DNA of 64,000 nt from JAXMCK01 sp046349395 (GTDB lineage Bacteria; Pseudomonadota; Alphaproteobacteria; Geminicoccales; Geminicoccaceae): NCBI GenBank assembly GCA_046349395.1, contig JAXMCK010000003.1, positions 682,001 to 746,000 on the forward strand, written 5' to 3'. The notes beneath the pieces are model-generated. The model was not told the origin of the DNA and made no database searches. It worked only from the letters and a program-made list of their open reading frames with translations. Positions 55,401 through 63,184 of the stretch are shown here, in pieces. The translations under genes were made by a program, and so were the position numbers. Each line of letters begins with the position of its first letter. Within the stretch, counting starts at the first letter, position 1.

Positions 55401-58400
55401 GTCGGAGAGGGCGCCGGACGTGCCGATCTCACCGCTGTTCGTGACGGTGACGAGACCGCCATTGCCGGCGGCACCTCCGCTACCGCCGACTCCGACGGCC
55501 AAGCGGACACCACCTTCGCCATCGTCACCGCCCTCGCCTTCGGGGCCGAGGATCTGACCGAGTTGCGCGACGCTGTTGACCCCGCCGAGCTGGCCGTCCC
55601 CGACCTTCACCGCACCGTTGCCGAAGCTCTGCGTCGACTGGCCGATGCCGAGGCCGTTGCCGATGGCGTTCGCCAGCGTGCCCGCCGTGTTCTGGGGGGC
55701 ACCGCCCGCCGTCGCCCCGCCCTTGCCGCCACGACCGCCACCGCCGCCGACGCTCTGGGCCGTCATGCCCGCGGCGTCGGTGCCGATGGTGGCGATGCCG
55801 CCGGTGTTCTGCAGCTGGACCTGACCGCCGTTGCCGCCGGCGCCGCCCTTGCCGCCGACACCGACGCCGATGGCGACGTCGCCGCCGTTCGCCTTGCCGA
55901 CCCCGCCGCCGGCAGTGCCGCCCCCGCCGCCGACACTCTGGCCGAACATGCCGTCTGCGCCGTCGCCGCTGGTGGCGATACCGGCGTCGTTGGCGATCTG
56001 CACGGCACCGCCATTGCCGCCGAAGCCGCCGGTACCCCCGACCGAGATCGAGGCGGCGAGGCTTTCCTCGCCGCTGGCGGCCGAGGACGAGGAGTCGCCG
56101 CCACCGCCGAAACCGCCACCGCCGCCGACACTCTGCGCAAGAGCGCCGTAGGCGGATTCGCCCAGCGTGTAGATCAGGCCCGAGTTCGTGACGTCGGCGG
56201 CACCGCCGGTGGCACCCGCGCCACCGCTGCCGCCGATCGCGACGCTGACCGACAGGTTGGTGCCCTCGCCGACGGCCACGGCCGAGGCCGTCGAGTCGCC
56301 GCCATTGCCGCCACCGCCGCCCACGCTCTGGGCGAAGATGCCGGGCGAGCCGTGACCCGAGGTGGCGATGAAACCCTCGTTGCCCACCGAGGCCGTGTTG
56401 CCGGTGTTACCCGCGCCTCCGGCGCCGCCGATGCTCACCGCCGTCGCGATCGACGGCAGCGGCGGATCCGAGGGCGGGCCGATGGCGATGGCCGTGGCCT
56501 TGGCGGTGCCACCCGTGCCGCCACCCCCGCCGATGCTCTGCGCCTTCACGCCCGGCGAATCGGGTCCGTAGGTGACGATCTGGTCCTGATTGGTGACCGA
56601 GACCGTGCCGGCGGCACCGCCGGAGCCGCCCCGGCCGCCGATGGCGACGGCGGCGGAGAGCACCGCGTTCGCATTCACGGAGATCGCGGCTCCGCCTTTG
56701 CCGCCACCGCCTCCGATGCTCTGGGCGGCGATACCGTCGGCATGGTCGCCGAAGGTCGTGATCAGACCGGCGTTGGTGACGTCGACGTTGCCCCCAACGC
56801 CGCCGCCCGCGGCATCGCCGCCGACGGTGAAGGTGAAGACCGAGAAGCCGGCCGCGGTGGCGTTGCCGCCCGAACCGCCTGCACCGCCGATGCTGTGGGC
56901 CAGGATTCCCCCGCCGCCTTGGGTGGAGGTGCTGGTCAGCACGTCGTCGATATCGATCGTGACGGGACCGCCGTCGCCGCCGAGGCCGCCATTGCCGCCG
57001 ATGGCGACGCCGGCATCGGAGATCGCCACCGCGAGCGCGTCGCCGCCGCTGCCGCCGCCGCCACCGACACTCTGGGCGATGATCGCCGGCGCACCCTGGC
57101 CCGAGGTGACGATGTTGCCGCCGTTGCCCCCGACCGTGACCGCGCCGCCGTCGCCGCCCGTCAGCCCAACGCCGCCCTCTGCGAAGAAGAGGCCGAAGGC
57201 GCTGCCGCCGTCGCCGCCGACACCGCCGACGCTCTGCGCGAGAAGACCTGGAGCATTCGCCAGCGAAGTCGATACGGCCCCGTCGATCTCGGCGGCGACG
57301 GTGCCGCCGGCACCACCGAAACCGCCGCCACCCGGCTTCCCGATGCCGAAGCCGAGCGCCCCGCCCGCACCGCCGTAGCCGCCATTCGCCTGGACAAGGA
57401 CCGCTGCCGGCACCTCCACCGGCGGATCGCCCTGGGAGCCTTCGACGGTGGCACCGCTGCCGATCGTCACCCAGGCCGAGCCACCGGTGCCGCCCGTCCC
57501 GCCGTCGCCGGCATCGGAGGCGATCCCGTCGGACTCACCGCCGCCGCCGCCATCGCCGCCATAGGCGAGGGCGCCCACGTTCCCGGCGACGGTGCCCGAG
57601 GCGACGGTCACGGTGACGCTACCACCCGTTCCGCCGATGCCCCCGTCGCCACCGAAGGCCCCACCCGCGCCGCCCAACCCGCCCTTACCGCCATTGCCGC
57701 CGAGGCTGTGGGCGCGAATGCCCTGCAGCATGGCGGCGTTGAGGAACGGGGCCCCGATGTCGGCTGCCGAGGTCACGTTTACGGTACCAGCCCCGCCCCC
57801 GGCACCACCCGGGCCGGCCTCGGCTCTCCCTAGCGTCGCAGCTTCTCCGCCACTACCGCCGGCACCACCCTGGCTGAGCACATAGACGCCCGTCCCGAGG
57901 GTGCGCACGGTACCGGAGACGGTGACCCCGATGTCGCCGCCCGTTCCACCAACGGCACCCCCACCGCCATAGGTGTTGGTGATTATCGCTTTGCCCAGCC
58001 CGCCATTTCCGCCGGTGCCTCCGATGCTCTTCACCTGCAGCCCGTAGATCCCCGCCTGGAAACTGCCGGTCGCGTTCAGCGTGATGGCACTACCGGCTCC
58101 GCCGGTGCCCCCCGCCCCCCCACGCTCCGCGACCCCGAATCCGAGTTTGGTACTGGCGCCGTCACCACCCGCTCCACCCGTACCGGTGAGGCCGATCGCC
58201 GGGTTCAGCTCGGCATTGATGCTGCAGTCGTCGACCGTCGCGGCGAGCGTTGCCGCAGAACCCCCTGGGCTGCCAGGCGCTCCGGCGCTGGCGCCGTTGG
58301 CACCCGGCACCCCTTGGACGCTCTGGAGGATCGGCGGCAGCGAGCTACCACCGCAGGATTGCGCCCCCGCCTGGAACGCCGCGAGCGTCGACAAAGCCGT

Positions 58401-58523
58401 CGCGCCGAGAAGTGCCCACCGAAGTCGATGCCGGCGTACTTCGGCAGGTGCCCCGCCTGCTTCCAAGCTGCGGCCGATCGCGTTCGGGCCGCGAGGCCCG
58501 TACCAGCAACGGGTCCTGCCCAT
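52473..58523 (-). CDS. giant glycine-rich autotransporter with outer-membrane beta-barrel
   Basis: About 2016 residues. The ATG at 58523 is preferred to 58553 because GGGGAGG lies 4 nt upstream. A signal peptide (LGATALSTLAAFQAGAQS) follows a positively charged leader. The passenger has some 15-20 copies of a phrase like (A/G)QS(V/I)GGGGG preceded by I-x-T-x-G, at irregular 40-90 residue intervals, forming a glycine/alanine/valine-rich beta-helix. The last 300 residues are the autotransporter barrel, ending in GLLRVSLAL (terminal aromatic replaced by Leu). It is likely a surface adhesin. It is the largest gene in the window and shows an open antisense frame from codon bias. Confidence 0.88.
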   Translation of the reverse strand: MGRTRCWYGPRGPNAIGRSLEAGGAPAEVRRHRLRWALLGATALSTLAAFQAGAQSCGGSSLPPILQSVQGVPGANGASAGAPGSPGGSAATLAATVDDCSINAELNPAIGLTGTGGAGGDGASTKLGFGVAERGGAGGTGGAGSAITLNATGSFQAGIYGLQVKSIGGTGGNGGLGKAIITNTYGGGGAVGGTGGDIGVTVSGTVRTLGTGVYVLSQGGAGGSGGEAATLGRAEAGPGGAGGGAGTVNVTSAADIGAPFLNAAMLQGIRAHSLGGNGGKGGLGGAGGAFGGDGGIGGTGGSVTVTVASGTVAGNVGALAYGGDGGGGGESDGIASDAGDGGTGGTGGSAWVTIGSGATVEGSQGDPPVEVPAAVLVQANGGYGGAGGALGFGIGKPGGGGFGGAGGTVAAEIDGAVSTSLANAPGLLAQSVGGVGGDGGSAFGLFFAEGGVGLTGGDGGAVTVGGNGGNIVTSGQGAPAIIAQSVGGGGGSGGDALAVAISDAGVAIGGNGGLGGDGGPVTIDIDDVLTSTSTQGGGGILAHSIGGAGGSGGNATAAGFSVFTFTVGGDAAGGGVGGNVDVTNAGLITTFGDHADGIAAQSIGGGGGKGGAAISVNANAVLSAAVAIGGRGGSGGAAGTVSVTNQDQIVTYGPDSPGVKAQSIGGGGGTGGTAKATAIAIGPPSDPPLPSIATAVSIGGAGGAGNTGNTASVGNEGFIATSGHGSPGIFAQSVGGGGGNGGDSTASAVAVGEGTNLSVSVAIGGSGGAGATGGAADVTNSGLIYTLGESAYGALAQSVGGGGGFGGGGDSSSSAASGEESLAASISVGGTGGFGGNGGAVQIANDAGIATSGDGADGMFGQSVGGGGGTAGGGVGKANGGDVAIGVGVGGKGGAGGNGGQVQLQNTGGIATIGTDAAGMTAQSVGGGGGRGGKGGATAGGAPQNTAGTLANAIGNGLGIGQSTQSFGNGAVKVGDGQLGGVNSVAQLGQILGPEGEGGDDGEGGVRLAVGVGGSGGAAGNGGLVTVTNSGEIGTSGALSDGIFAHSVGGGGGKGGASSGTARASGTAATAEVIVGGSGGAAGGGGNVTVTNEADASIETAGVSAHGIVAQSVGGGGGSGTVSGSTSGALNPQGLFVPVAIGGSGGAAGTGGAVTVTNQGGTITTTGKHAIGILAQSVGGGGGLVHVISTDQTGNQSDNPTNDGADDFNLALTFIGGGGQSGDGGDVMVTTAGNDDAPGSGDIFTGGRDAHGIVAQSVGGGGGAVVGGVVLDAGFVEDTPASASGSGGTVTVTVADTTVSTTGDGAIGVWAQSVGGGGIIAGDTAGAATPLAFTALPGVTFSGDGGSVTVSVSGGTVATSGDAAPAIFAQSVGGGGGQVTTSAGTYTGSLSGEGSGGPVAVTLASGASVVALGVGSAGIHAQSAGQQQGSIAISVDASSLLLGGTGSGQEPDAEDAPGIFLDGGDANTVDNAGTIGSQGGVDGTAILANTPAGNTTVTNTGTITGSIIFAGPGNTVNNLPGGTLDAGSRITLGNGGRLTNAGRLGIGGTGNVAVTKLDGDYVQASRGRLQVDLDTARGRADHLEVTGRAEVAGTVAVSPLSLDRTPVKVLSAEEGVVVDPDFAAEPTYLFGYRPVVDGTSVGLTAEGGFRASDGSLNDRQGGVAGHLQEVWDGEGAALAEGFASLASIGDAQTYRDTLDNLSGQPVTAISSMRYDASQSFARGNLSCPTFDGDRTLLAEHDCSWGRIVGTTTDRNGTGTQIGYDWQSVTAMVGGQAEVQPGWFLGGSLGYEASRMDGNDDSADVDGQGALGAVSLHRQSGPLLLAGVIDFGYGWYDTNRTIEIGGTKEKAKASPDSLATGVHARAAWQMPFETWYLQPRLDLDATYVWMDGYKEHGGSDFDLDVESEDKLIFSATPAVEIGARLALKDGSTMRAYASAGLSLLSANNWNAESRFVDAPAGSDGFDSQLDNPNLIGRFTAGVDVVTTGSVSIRFQYDAGVADGYLSNSGLLRVSLAL

Positions 58524-58689
58524 CTTACCTCCCCTACGTCCGGCCTCGGTCATTGGTGCCGAGCGGGCATGAAAGCTTGGACACAGACCTGCGCGGGAGC
58601 AAGCAATTCACGCGGTTGGCTAGTCTCGTCGCTGCTTCGATCCGAGAGCTAGAAAGGCGACACGACGCACACCTGCAGCGACCCTCAGC

Positions 58690-58747
58690 TCACGTGCGCC
58701 GGCCGGTGGCAATCCAAGGTCGGGAGTGTTCCAGTTGAGCGGCCTGC
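58690..58747 (-). pseudogene. C-terminal fragment of the IS-interrupted amidase gene
   Basis: Reads QAAQLEHSRPWIATGRRT then TGA. The phrase is the usual end of amidase-family proteins. Joined to the other side of the insertion sequence it continues DLLFRQ directly, using one copy of the 8-bp target duplication. It is separated from the rest of the gene by 1473 bp. Confidence 0.85.
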
Positions 58748-58811
58748 GGTCGTGTCCCGAGTGGTGGTGTAGCTGGCGTTGATCGCCGCGATGCCGGCAG
58801 GGCCGGATTTG

Positions 58812-60068
58812 TCAGGCGGCCAGGATGGGCAGGCTGACGTCCGTACTGTCGCCGAGTGGTGTGATGGTTTCCAGCGTCATGTAGCGGGTGCGTTGTACCG
58901 CCCACTCGTCTGATTGCTCCAGCAGCAGGGCACCGACGAGACGGGTGATCGCGGCTTCGTTGGGGAAGATGCCGACGACCTCGGTGCGCCGCTTGATCTC
59001 GCCGTTCAGGCGTTCGAGCGGGTTCACCGAGTGCAGCTTGGTCCGATGCGCTGCCGGGAAGGCCATGTAGGCCAGCACATCGGTCTCACTCTCGTCCATC
59101 GACAGCAAAGCTGTCGATCCGGTCCCGCAGGGACGCCGGCGCTCGCGCCGGCGAGGCAGGGCGGCGAGTTTGGGCAGTGTCGGGCGCAACTGGTCGGCCA
59201 TCTTGCGCCACTGGCTTCTGGCGGCTTCCGCGTCCTCCTGGGCGAAAGCGGTCGCGATGAAGGCGGCGACCACGCGACGACCGCTCCTGCCGGCGTGCGC
59301 CAAGGCGTTGCGGAGGAAGTGCACGCGGCAGCGCTGCCAAGTGGCGCACAGGACCTTGGCGGCGGCCGCCTTGATGCCCTCGTGGGCGTCGGAGATCACC
59401 AGCTTGACGCCGCGCAGGCCGCGTCGGGCGAGCTTGCGCAGGAAGGCCGTCCAGAAAGTCTCCGCCTCGGACGGGCCGATGTCCATGCCCAGCACTTCGC
59501 GGCGGCCGTCGCTGTTGACGCCGACCGCGACGATCACCGCCACCGAGACCACTCGGCCGTTCTGGCGAACCTTCACGTAGGTCGCGTCGAGCCAGAGATA
59601 GGGCCAGTCGCCATCGATCGGACGGTCGAGGAAGGTCCTTACCTTGTCATCGATCTCCTCGCACAGGCGGCTGACCTGGCTCTTGGAGATGCCGGTCATG
59701 CCCATGGCCCTGACCAGGTCGTCGACCGAGCGGGTGGAGACGCCTTGGATGTAAGCTTCCTGGATCACCGCGGTGAGCGCCTTCTCCGCCATGCGCCGCG
59801 GCTCGAGGAAGCCAGGAAAGTAGCTGCCCCTCCTGAGCTTTGGGATACGGAGTTCGACCTTGCCGGCCCGGGTCTCCCAGTCCCGATCACGGTAGCCGTT
59901 CCGCTGCGCTAAGCGCTCGGCGCTCTTCTCACCGTAGGCAGCACCAGTGAGCTCGGCGACCTCCAGATCCATCAACCGCTGCGCAGCAAAGCCGATCATC
60001 TCACGCAGCAGGTCGGCGTCCGGAGCCTTCTCGATCAGCGTCCGCAGGCTCATCATCTCGTCGGTCAT
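58812..60068 (-). CDS. IS256-family transposase with an extra 19-residue insert
   Basis: A 418-residue transposase with the acidic triad in WPYLWLDATYVK (Asp), LVISDAHEG (Asp) and NPLERLNGEIKR (Glu). It is continuous, unlike its relative at 25552. Between PKLAAL and MDESETDVLAY, which are adjacent in relatives, there is an additional PRRRERRRPCGTGSTALLS encoded by 59100-59156. Whether the enzyme tolerates this basic insert is unknown. Confidence 0.9.
   Translation of the reverse strand: MTDEMMSLRTLIEKAPDADLLREMIGFAAQRLMDLEVAELTGAAYGEKSAERLAQRNGYRDRDWETRAGKVELRIPKLRRGSYFPGFLEPRRMAEKALTAVIQEAYIQGVSTRSVDDLVRAMGMTGISKSQVSRLCEEIDDKVRTFLDRPIDGDWPYLWLDATYVKVRQNGRVVSVAVIVAVGVNSDGRREVLGMDIGPSEAETFWTAFLRKLARRGLRGVKLVISDAHEGIKAAAAKVLCATWQRCRVHFLRNALAHAGRSGRRVVAAFIATAFAQEDAEAARSQWRKMADQLRPTLPKLAALPRRRERRRPCGTGSTALLSMDESETDVLAYMAFPAAHRTKLHSVNPLERLNGEIKRRTEVVGIFPNEAAITRLVGALLLEQSDEWAVQRTRYMTLETITPLGDSTDVSLPILAA
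59100..59156. repeat. 57-nt triple-hairpin insert, in frame within the transposase
   Basis: Exactly 57 nt (19 codons). On the coding strand it contains three consecutive perfect stem-loops: CGCCGGCG-cgag-CGCCGGCG, GTCCC-tgc-GGGAC and CGACAGC-ttt-GCTGTCG. The family's sequence is continuous on both sides. This is the structure of a small palindromic repeat that landed in a reading frame without breaking it. Confidence 0.75.
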
Positions 60069-60220
60069 CGGCGGTCTCTCGGTCAGGTCGGCGTTGGCAC
60101 TCCAACCCTACCGGACATCGTCGATGACCGCCGCGAAGCCGCACGCTCGCCAGCGCGCCGTAGGCGCGCTCCCGAGTGGCCTCGCTACGGCCCTGCTACA
60201 CCACTACCCGGGGCACGACC

Positions 60221-61240
60221 CGGCCTGCCGGAACAGCAGGTCTTCCCGGCCGAAGTCCGCCGCGAACCGAGCGCCGAAGGGCAATTCATCGGGTGTCCAG
60301 TGCACGGGTGTCGAAGCGGCGGGCCCACCCGCCACGTTGAAGGGGCGCATGAAGCACCGAAGGTGAGAAAGTTGCTCGCCAAACGCTGCGGCGTCGTCGG
60401 TCATCATGTCGACCTCGCCCAGAGGGTCTGCCGGTCGTGGGAGCATCGGTGCCACCAGGATGTCTCGGTCGGCGAAGAAGGCCGCGATCTGCCGGCCGGC
60501 CACCGACATGATGACCTGGGCGCGGGCATGGTCGGCAGCAGTGTAGCGACCGCCGCGCTCGGCCTGCAGCTCGGAGATGCTTTCGAGGTCCCCAGCTCAC
60601 ATCGGGCGGCCGAGCCCTGCGAGACGAACGTCGATCTCGTTCCGGACCCAGGCCGAGATCACCACGTCACGCGCCCACGGCATGGCCCGGAAATCGATGC
60701 GCGGCACCGCCTCCACGACGTCGTGACCGAGGTCCTCACAGAGCCTCACGGTGGTGATCACCGCACTGACGCACTCGGCGTGCATCTCGCCGCCGGTCGG
60801 GGACACCGCGGTGAACGCGACGCGAACGTGGCCGGGGTCGCGGTCGATCTCGTCGAGGTAGGGCAGGGACCGGGGTGGCACCCCAGCGCTCGCCGACCAG
60901 TGGACCGGAAGGCCTGCGTGCCTGGGCGGGCTTTTGGGCCGAAAAGACCGCAGTTGGAGGCCGGTACGCGGATCGAGCCGCCGCCGTGTGCAGCATTCGC
61001 AGCCGGAACCATGCGAAAGGCCACAGCAGCTGCAGGGCCACCGCTCGATCCACCGGCACTCCGGGACAGATTCCAGGGATTCCGCGTCAGGTCATTCGCG
61101 CCAGGTTCCGTTGCCCCTAACAGCGCGAACTCGGGGGAGTTGGTCCGGCCAATGACGACGAGATCGGCGGCCTCATAGCGGTCGACGATCCAACGGCCAG
61201 GTGCTGCTCTAGTGGTTCGTGAACTGCCTTCGACATGCAC
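60221..61240 (-). pseudogene. amidase (amidase signature family), multiply inactivated
   Basis: The part near 61180-60980 has VIGRTNSPEF, RNPWNLSRSAGGSSGGPAAA and GGGSIRVPASNCGLFG, containing the serine-rich amidase signature and the cis-Ser region. The frame then shifts near 60960 with an apparent deletion, resumes as DPGHVRVAFTAVSPTGG, meets a TGA at 60597-60599, and continues MSVAGRQIAAFFADRDILVAP to the insertion at 60221. The N-terminal ~100 residues with the catalytic lysine are not recognisable upstream. Three independent lesions show long decay. The region 61241-61477 holds no gene I can support. Confidence 0.82.
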
Positions 61241-61477
61241 ACAACGCCCGGCTCCGACGTGGCTTCGAGACAGGCCGCGAAGATCGCGCTGCCGGCGTTG
61301 ATTGCGGCGCCGTCAACCGCGATGGCGCCGTGATTGACGCCGATCAGAAGCCAGATCGCGCAGTCGGCCCTCGGGTGAAGACGGGTCCAGAGCCTACGGC
61401 GTGTCATCGAGCCGCCGCGTGTCCACTCCGGACTTACCGGTGGCCAAGTTGGCGGCATGTTCGGGCTCCAGTTCCCT

Positions 61478-61864
61478 TCAGGATGCGCCCATTGCCGCGT
61501 CGACACCGACCCGCATGAACACCCCGACATTCGGTAGATCGACTGGTGTCGGATCAAACCGGATTTTCCGCTTCGCACCGGACGTGGCCAATAGCTCGAA
61601 ACCACTTGCTTGCTCACCGCGGACACCGATCAGCACTGCGTGATAACCGTTGGTGACCCAGTCGTGGAGCTGGTCGAGGACGATGTTCATCGCACGTTCT
61701 AGCGCTACGCCATGGAGACCCGATGGCGGCAGTTGCAGCAGTCCCCAGCCTGCCTGCTCCAGTGCTCGAACCAATTCGGCGGCAGGTGAGCCGGGCGCAT
61801 TCATGGGTGCATTAAAGGTGGCGCTCGACAGCACCGCGATCCGGCGCGAGCGCCGGTCGCTCAC
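61478..61864 (-). CDS. TudS-like domain protein without cluster cysteines
   Basis: A 128-residue protein from the GTG at 61864, overlapping the stop of its neighbour (GTGA). It follows the same order as the neighbour: IAVLSSATFNAP (where the family has a Cys), LLQLPPSGL (where the family has PCPE) and LIGVRGEQASGF (where the family has GVDGSPSCG). No cysteine remains at those places or elsewhere. It looks like a paralogous partner subunit derived from a TudS/DUF523-type ancestor. Function unknown. Confidence 0.55.
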   Translation of the reverse strand: MSDRRSRRIAVLSSATFNAPMNAPGSPAAELVRALEQAGWGLLQLPPSGLHGVALERAMNIVLDQLHDWVTNGYHAVLIGVRGEQASGFELLATSGAKRKIRFDPTPVDLPNVGVFMRVGVDAAMGAS

Positions 61865-62415
61865 GGAGCCTCCGCGAGGAAGGCGCGGAACTCGGCCATC
61901 GCTGACGGCGCATCGTAGTCGGGCAGCTCCAGACCGATCCCGAACCACCGGGTGCGCACCAGGGCTCGCTGGGCAAGAACCGCATCGAGTTCCTCGATCC
62001 AGACCCCACGTCCCGGGACAAGGTCGAACGAAACATGGCGCGGCTCGCCGCCCCAGGCTGGTCCGCGGTCGGTCCAGCGCACCCCGCTCGACGGGCTACC
62101 GTCCACACCGATGACCACGACGTCGCGCGTGTCCGGGCCGATCCTAAGCCTGAGCATGTCGGCGACGCTCTCCGCCAGCTCGCGGCAGCGGTGACGATAG
62201 CCCGGGGTGTCGTACTGCTCACGCACCTGCCACCAGCGCCGAGCACCCAGGAACGCCATCTCCGGGCAGGGCATCTGTTGGATCGCGTATCCGGCCTCGC
62301 GCAAGGCGGCGAGCACTGGTGCCACCACACCCGGAGCGATCGCATAGCCGCCCACCTTGGCGTTCTGGTTGGCCAGACAATGCGAGAGCAGGGCCAGCTT
62401 CGGCGCAGGGCTCAC
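61861..62415 (-). CDS. TudS-related (CD3072-like) putative desulfidase/cluster protein
   Basis: A 184-residue protein. SHCLANQNAKVGG (Cys13), QMPCPEMAFLGARRW (Cys50) and VIGVDGSPSSGVRW match the TudS-related family, whose members carry a labile [4Fe-4S] cluster on three cysteines. Here the third cysteine position is Ser110 (SPSSG instead of SPSCG). The ATG overlaps the stop of the GntR gene (ATGA). It forms an operon GntR, TudS-like, TudS-like. Thiouracil-type desulfuration is possible for the family but doubtful with this residue change. Confidence 0.62.
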   Translation of the reverse strand: MSPAPKLALLSHCLANQNAKVGGYAIAPGVVAPVLAALREAGYAIQQMPCPEMAFLGARRWWQVREQYDTPGYRHRCRELAESVADMLRLRIGPDTRDVVVIGVDGSPSSGVRWTDRGPAWGGEPRHVSFDLVPGRGVWIEELDAVLAQRALVRTRWFGIGLELPDYDAPSAMAEFRAFLAEAP

Positions 62416-63086
62416 GCGGCACGGCCCTCGACCGCGCGGACGATCGCCAGCGCATCCTCGGCGAGAAGCCGCAGATGAAGCCGCATCGCTCGGGCTGCGG
62501 CTTCGCCGTCATGGGCCAGTACTGCCTCGACGATGGCTTGGTGCTCGACTTGTGAGCGTTGCAACCGGCCGGGCTGCCAGGTGAGCAGGCGGCGGTGGGC
62601 GGCCACGCGACGGTCGAGCGCGTTCAGGGTCTCCGCCAAAAACTTGTTTCGAGCGGCAGCGACGACCGCGTCATGGAAGCGTCGATTGGCGTCGAGGAAG
62701 GCTTCCTCGTCACGTGCCGAACCTCCCATCCGATGGGCATGGAGAAGGGCATCGCGTCCGGCTGCGTCGAGCCGCTCGGCTGCTAGGTGCGCCAGCGCCG
62801 CCTCCAGCTCGGCGGTGGCCTCGAAGGCTTCGAGCAGCGCCGTGGCGCTCAACGTCGCAACGGTGGCCCGTCCGTTTGCCCCAATGCTGACGAGCGAAAG
62901 ACCGGCCAATGCTCGCAGGGCCTCCCTCACCGGCGTCCGGGACACGCCGAAGCGCAGTGCCAGGGCTCCCTCTTCGAGCCGTTCGCCGGGTCGCAGCACG
63001 GCCCCGACGATCTCCACCTCGAGTACCTCGGCGATCGCCCGCGCCCGCGTGCGCAGACTGCCTAGATCGTGAGCAGATTGTTCCAT
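62412..63086 (-). CDS. GntR-family regulator, FadR/FCD subfamily
   Basis: A 224-residue protein with an N-terminal winged helix (LALRFGVSRTPVREALRALAGL) and an all-helical FCD domain whose metal-type residues are in FLDANRRFHDAVV. It is divergent from an SDR gene; a palindrome AACGTATACATT lies between them. It is co-translated with the TudS-like gene and probably controls the pair and the SDR. Confidence 0.87.
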   Translation of the reverse strand: MEQSAHDLGSLRTRARAIAEVLEVEIVGAVLRPGERLEEGALALRFGVSRTPVREALRALAGLSLVSIGANGRATVATLSATALLEAFEATAELEAALAHLAAERLDAAGRDALLHAHRMGGSARDEEAFLDANRRFHDAVVAAARNKFLAETLNALDRRVAAHRRLLTWQPGRLQRSQVEHQAIVEAVLAHDGEAAARAMRLHLRLLAEDALAIVRAVEGRAA

Positions 63087-63114
63087 TGCCCAGTATTCGC
63101 TCGTTGACGCTCAA

Positions 63115-63126
63115 AACGTATACATT
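63115..63126. promoter_or_regulatory. candidate GntR/FCD operator
   Basis: AACGTATACATT is a near-perfect palindrome centred on GTATAC in the 98-bp divergent gap. VanR/FCD-type regulators often bind GTATAC-centred sites. TATACA within it could serve as the -10 of the SDR promoter, with a weak TTCGCT 17 nt upstream. Confidence 0.45.
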
Positions 63127-63184
63127 TAGGCCCTAGAGGCACGCAACAGCGCCTCGCCGGTCGTCGAGCGCAGAGGAGAGTCGG

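Larger units (their letters stand above)
58748..60220 (-). mobile_element. IS256-family insertion sequence with 8-bp target duplication
   Basis: The element's ends are about 26-bp imperfect inverted repeats: GGTCGTGTCCCGAGTGGTGG at the left and, read inward from the right, GGTCGTGCCCCGGGTAGTGG. The 8 bp outside each end are identical, CGGCCTGC at 58740-58747 and 60221-60228. The insertion is in an amidase gene and can be removed in silico to restore its frame. One transposase gene is carried. A decayed relative lies at 25552-26372. Confidence 0.92.

Noticed and set aside
54771..57833. 1020-codon open frame on the plus strand
   Set aside because: It is antisense to the autotransporter repeats. 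Its openness follows from the codon bias and repeat pattern of the real gene, and the translation is Ala/Asp/Gly-rich with no family features.
52473..58523. CRISPR-like or tandem DNA repeats in the Gly-rich region
   Set aside because: The repetition is at the protein level with irregular spacing and varied codons; there are no constant direct repeats with unique spacers.
61241..61477. Possible N terminus of the amidase or an aldolase-like fragment (phrase GVNHGAIAVDGAAINAG)
   Set aside because: No frame gives a convincing amidase N terminus with the catalytic lysine, and the short phrase is not enough to assign another family.
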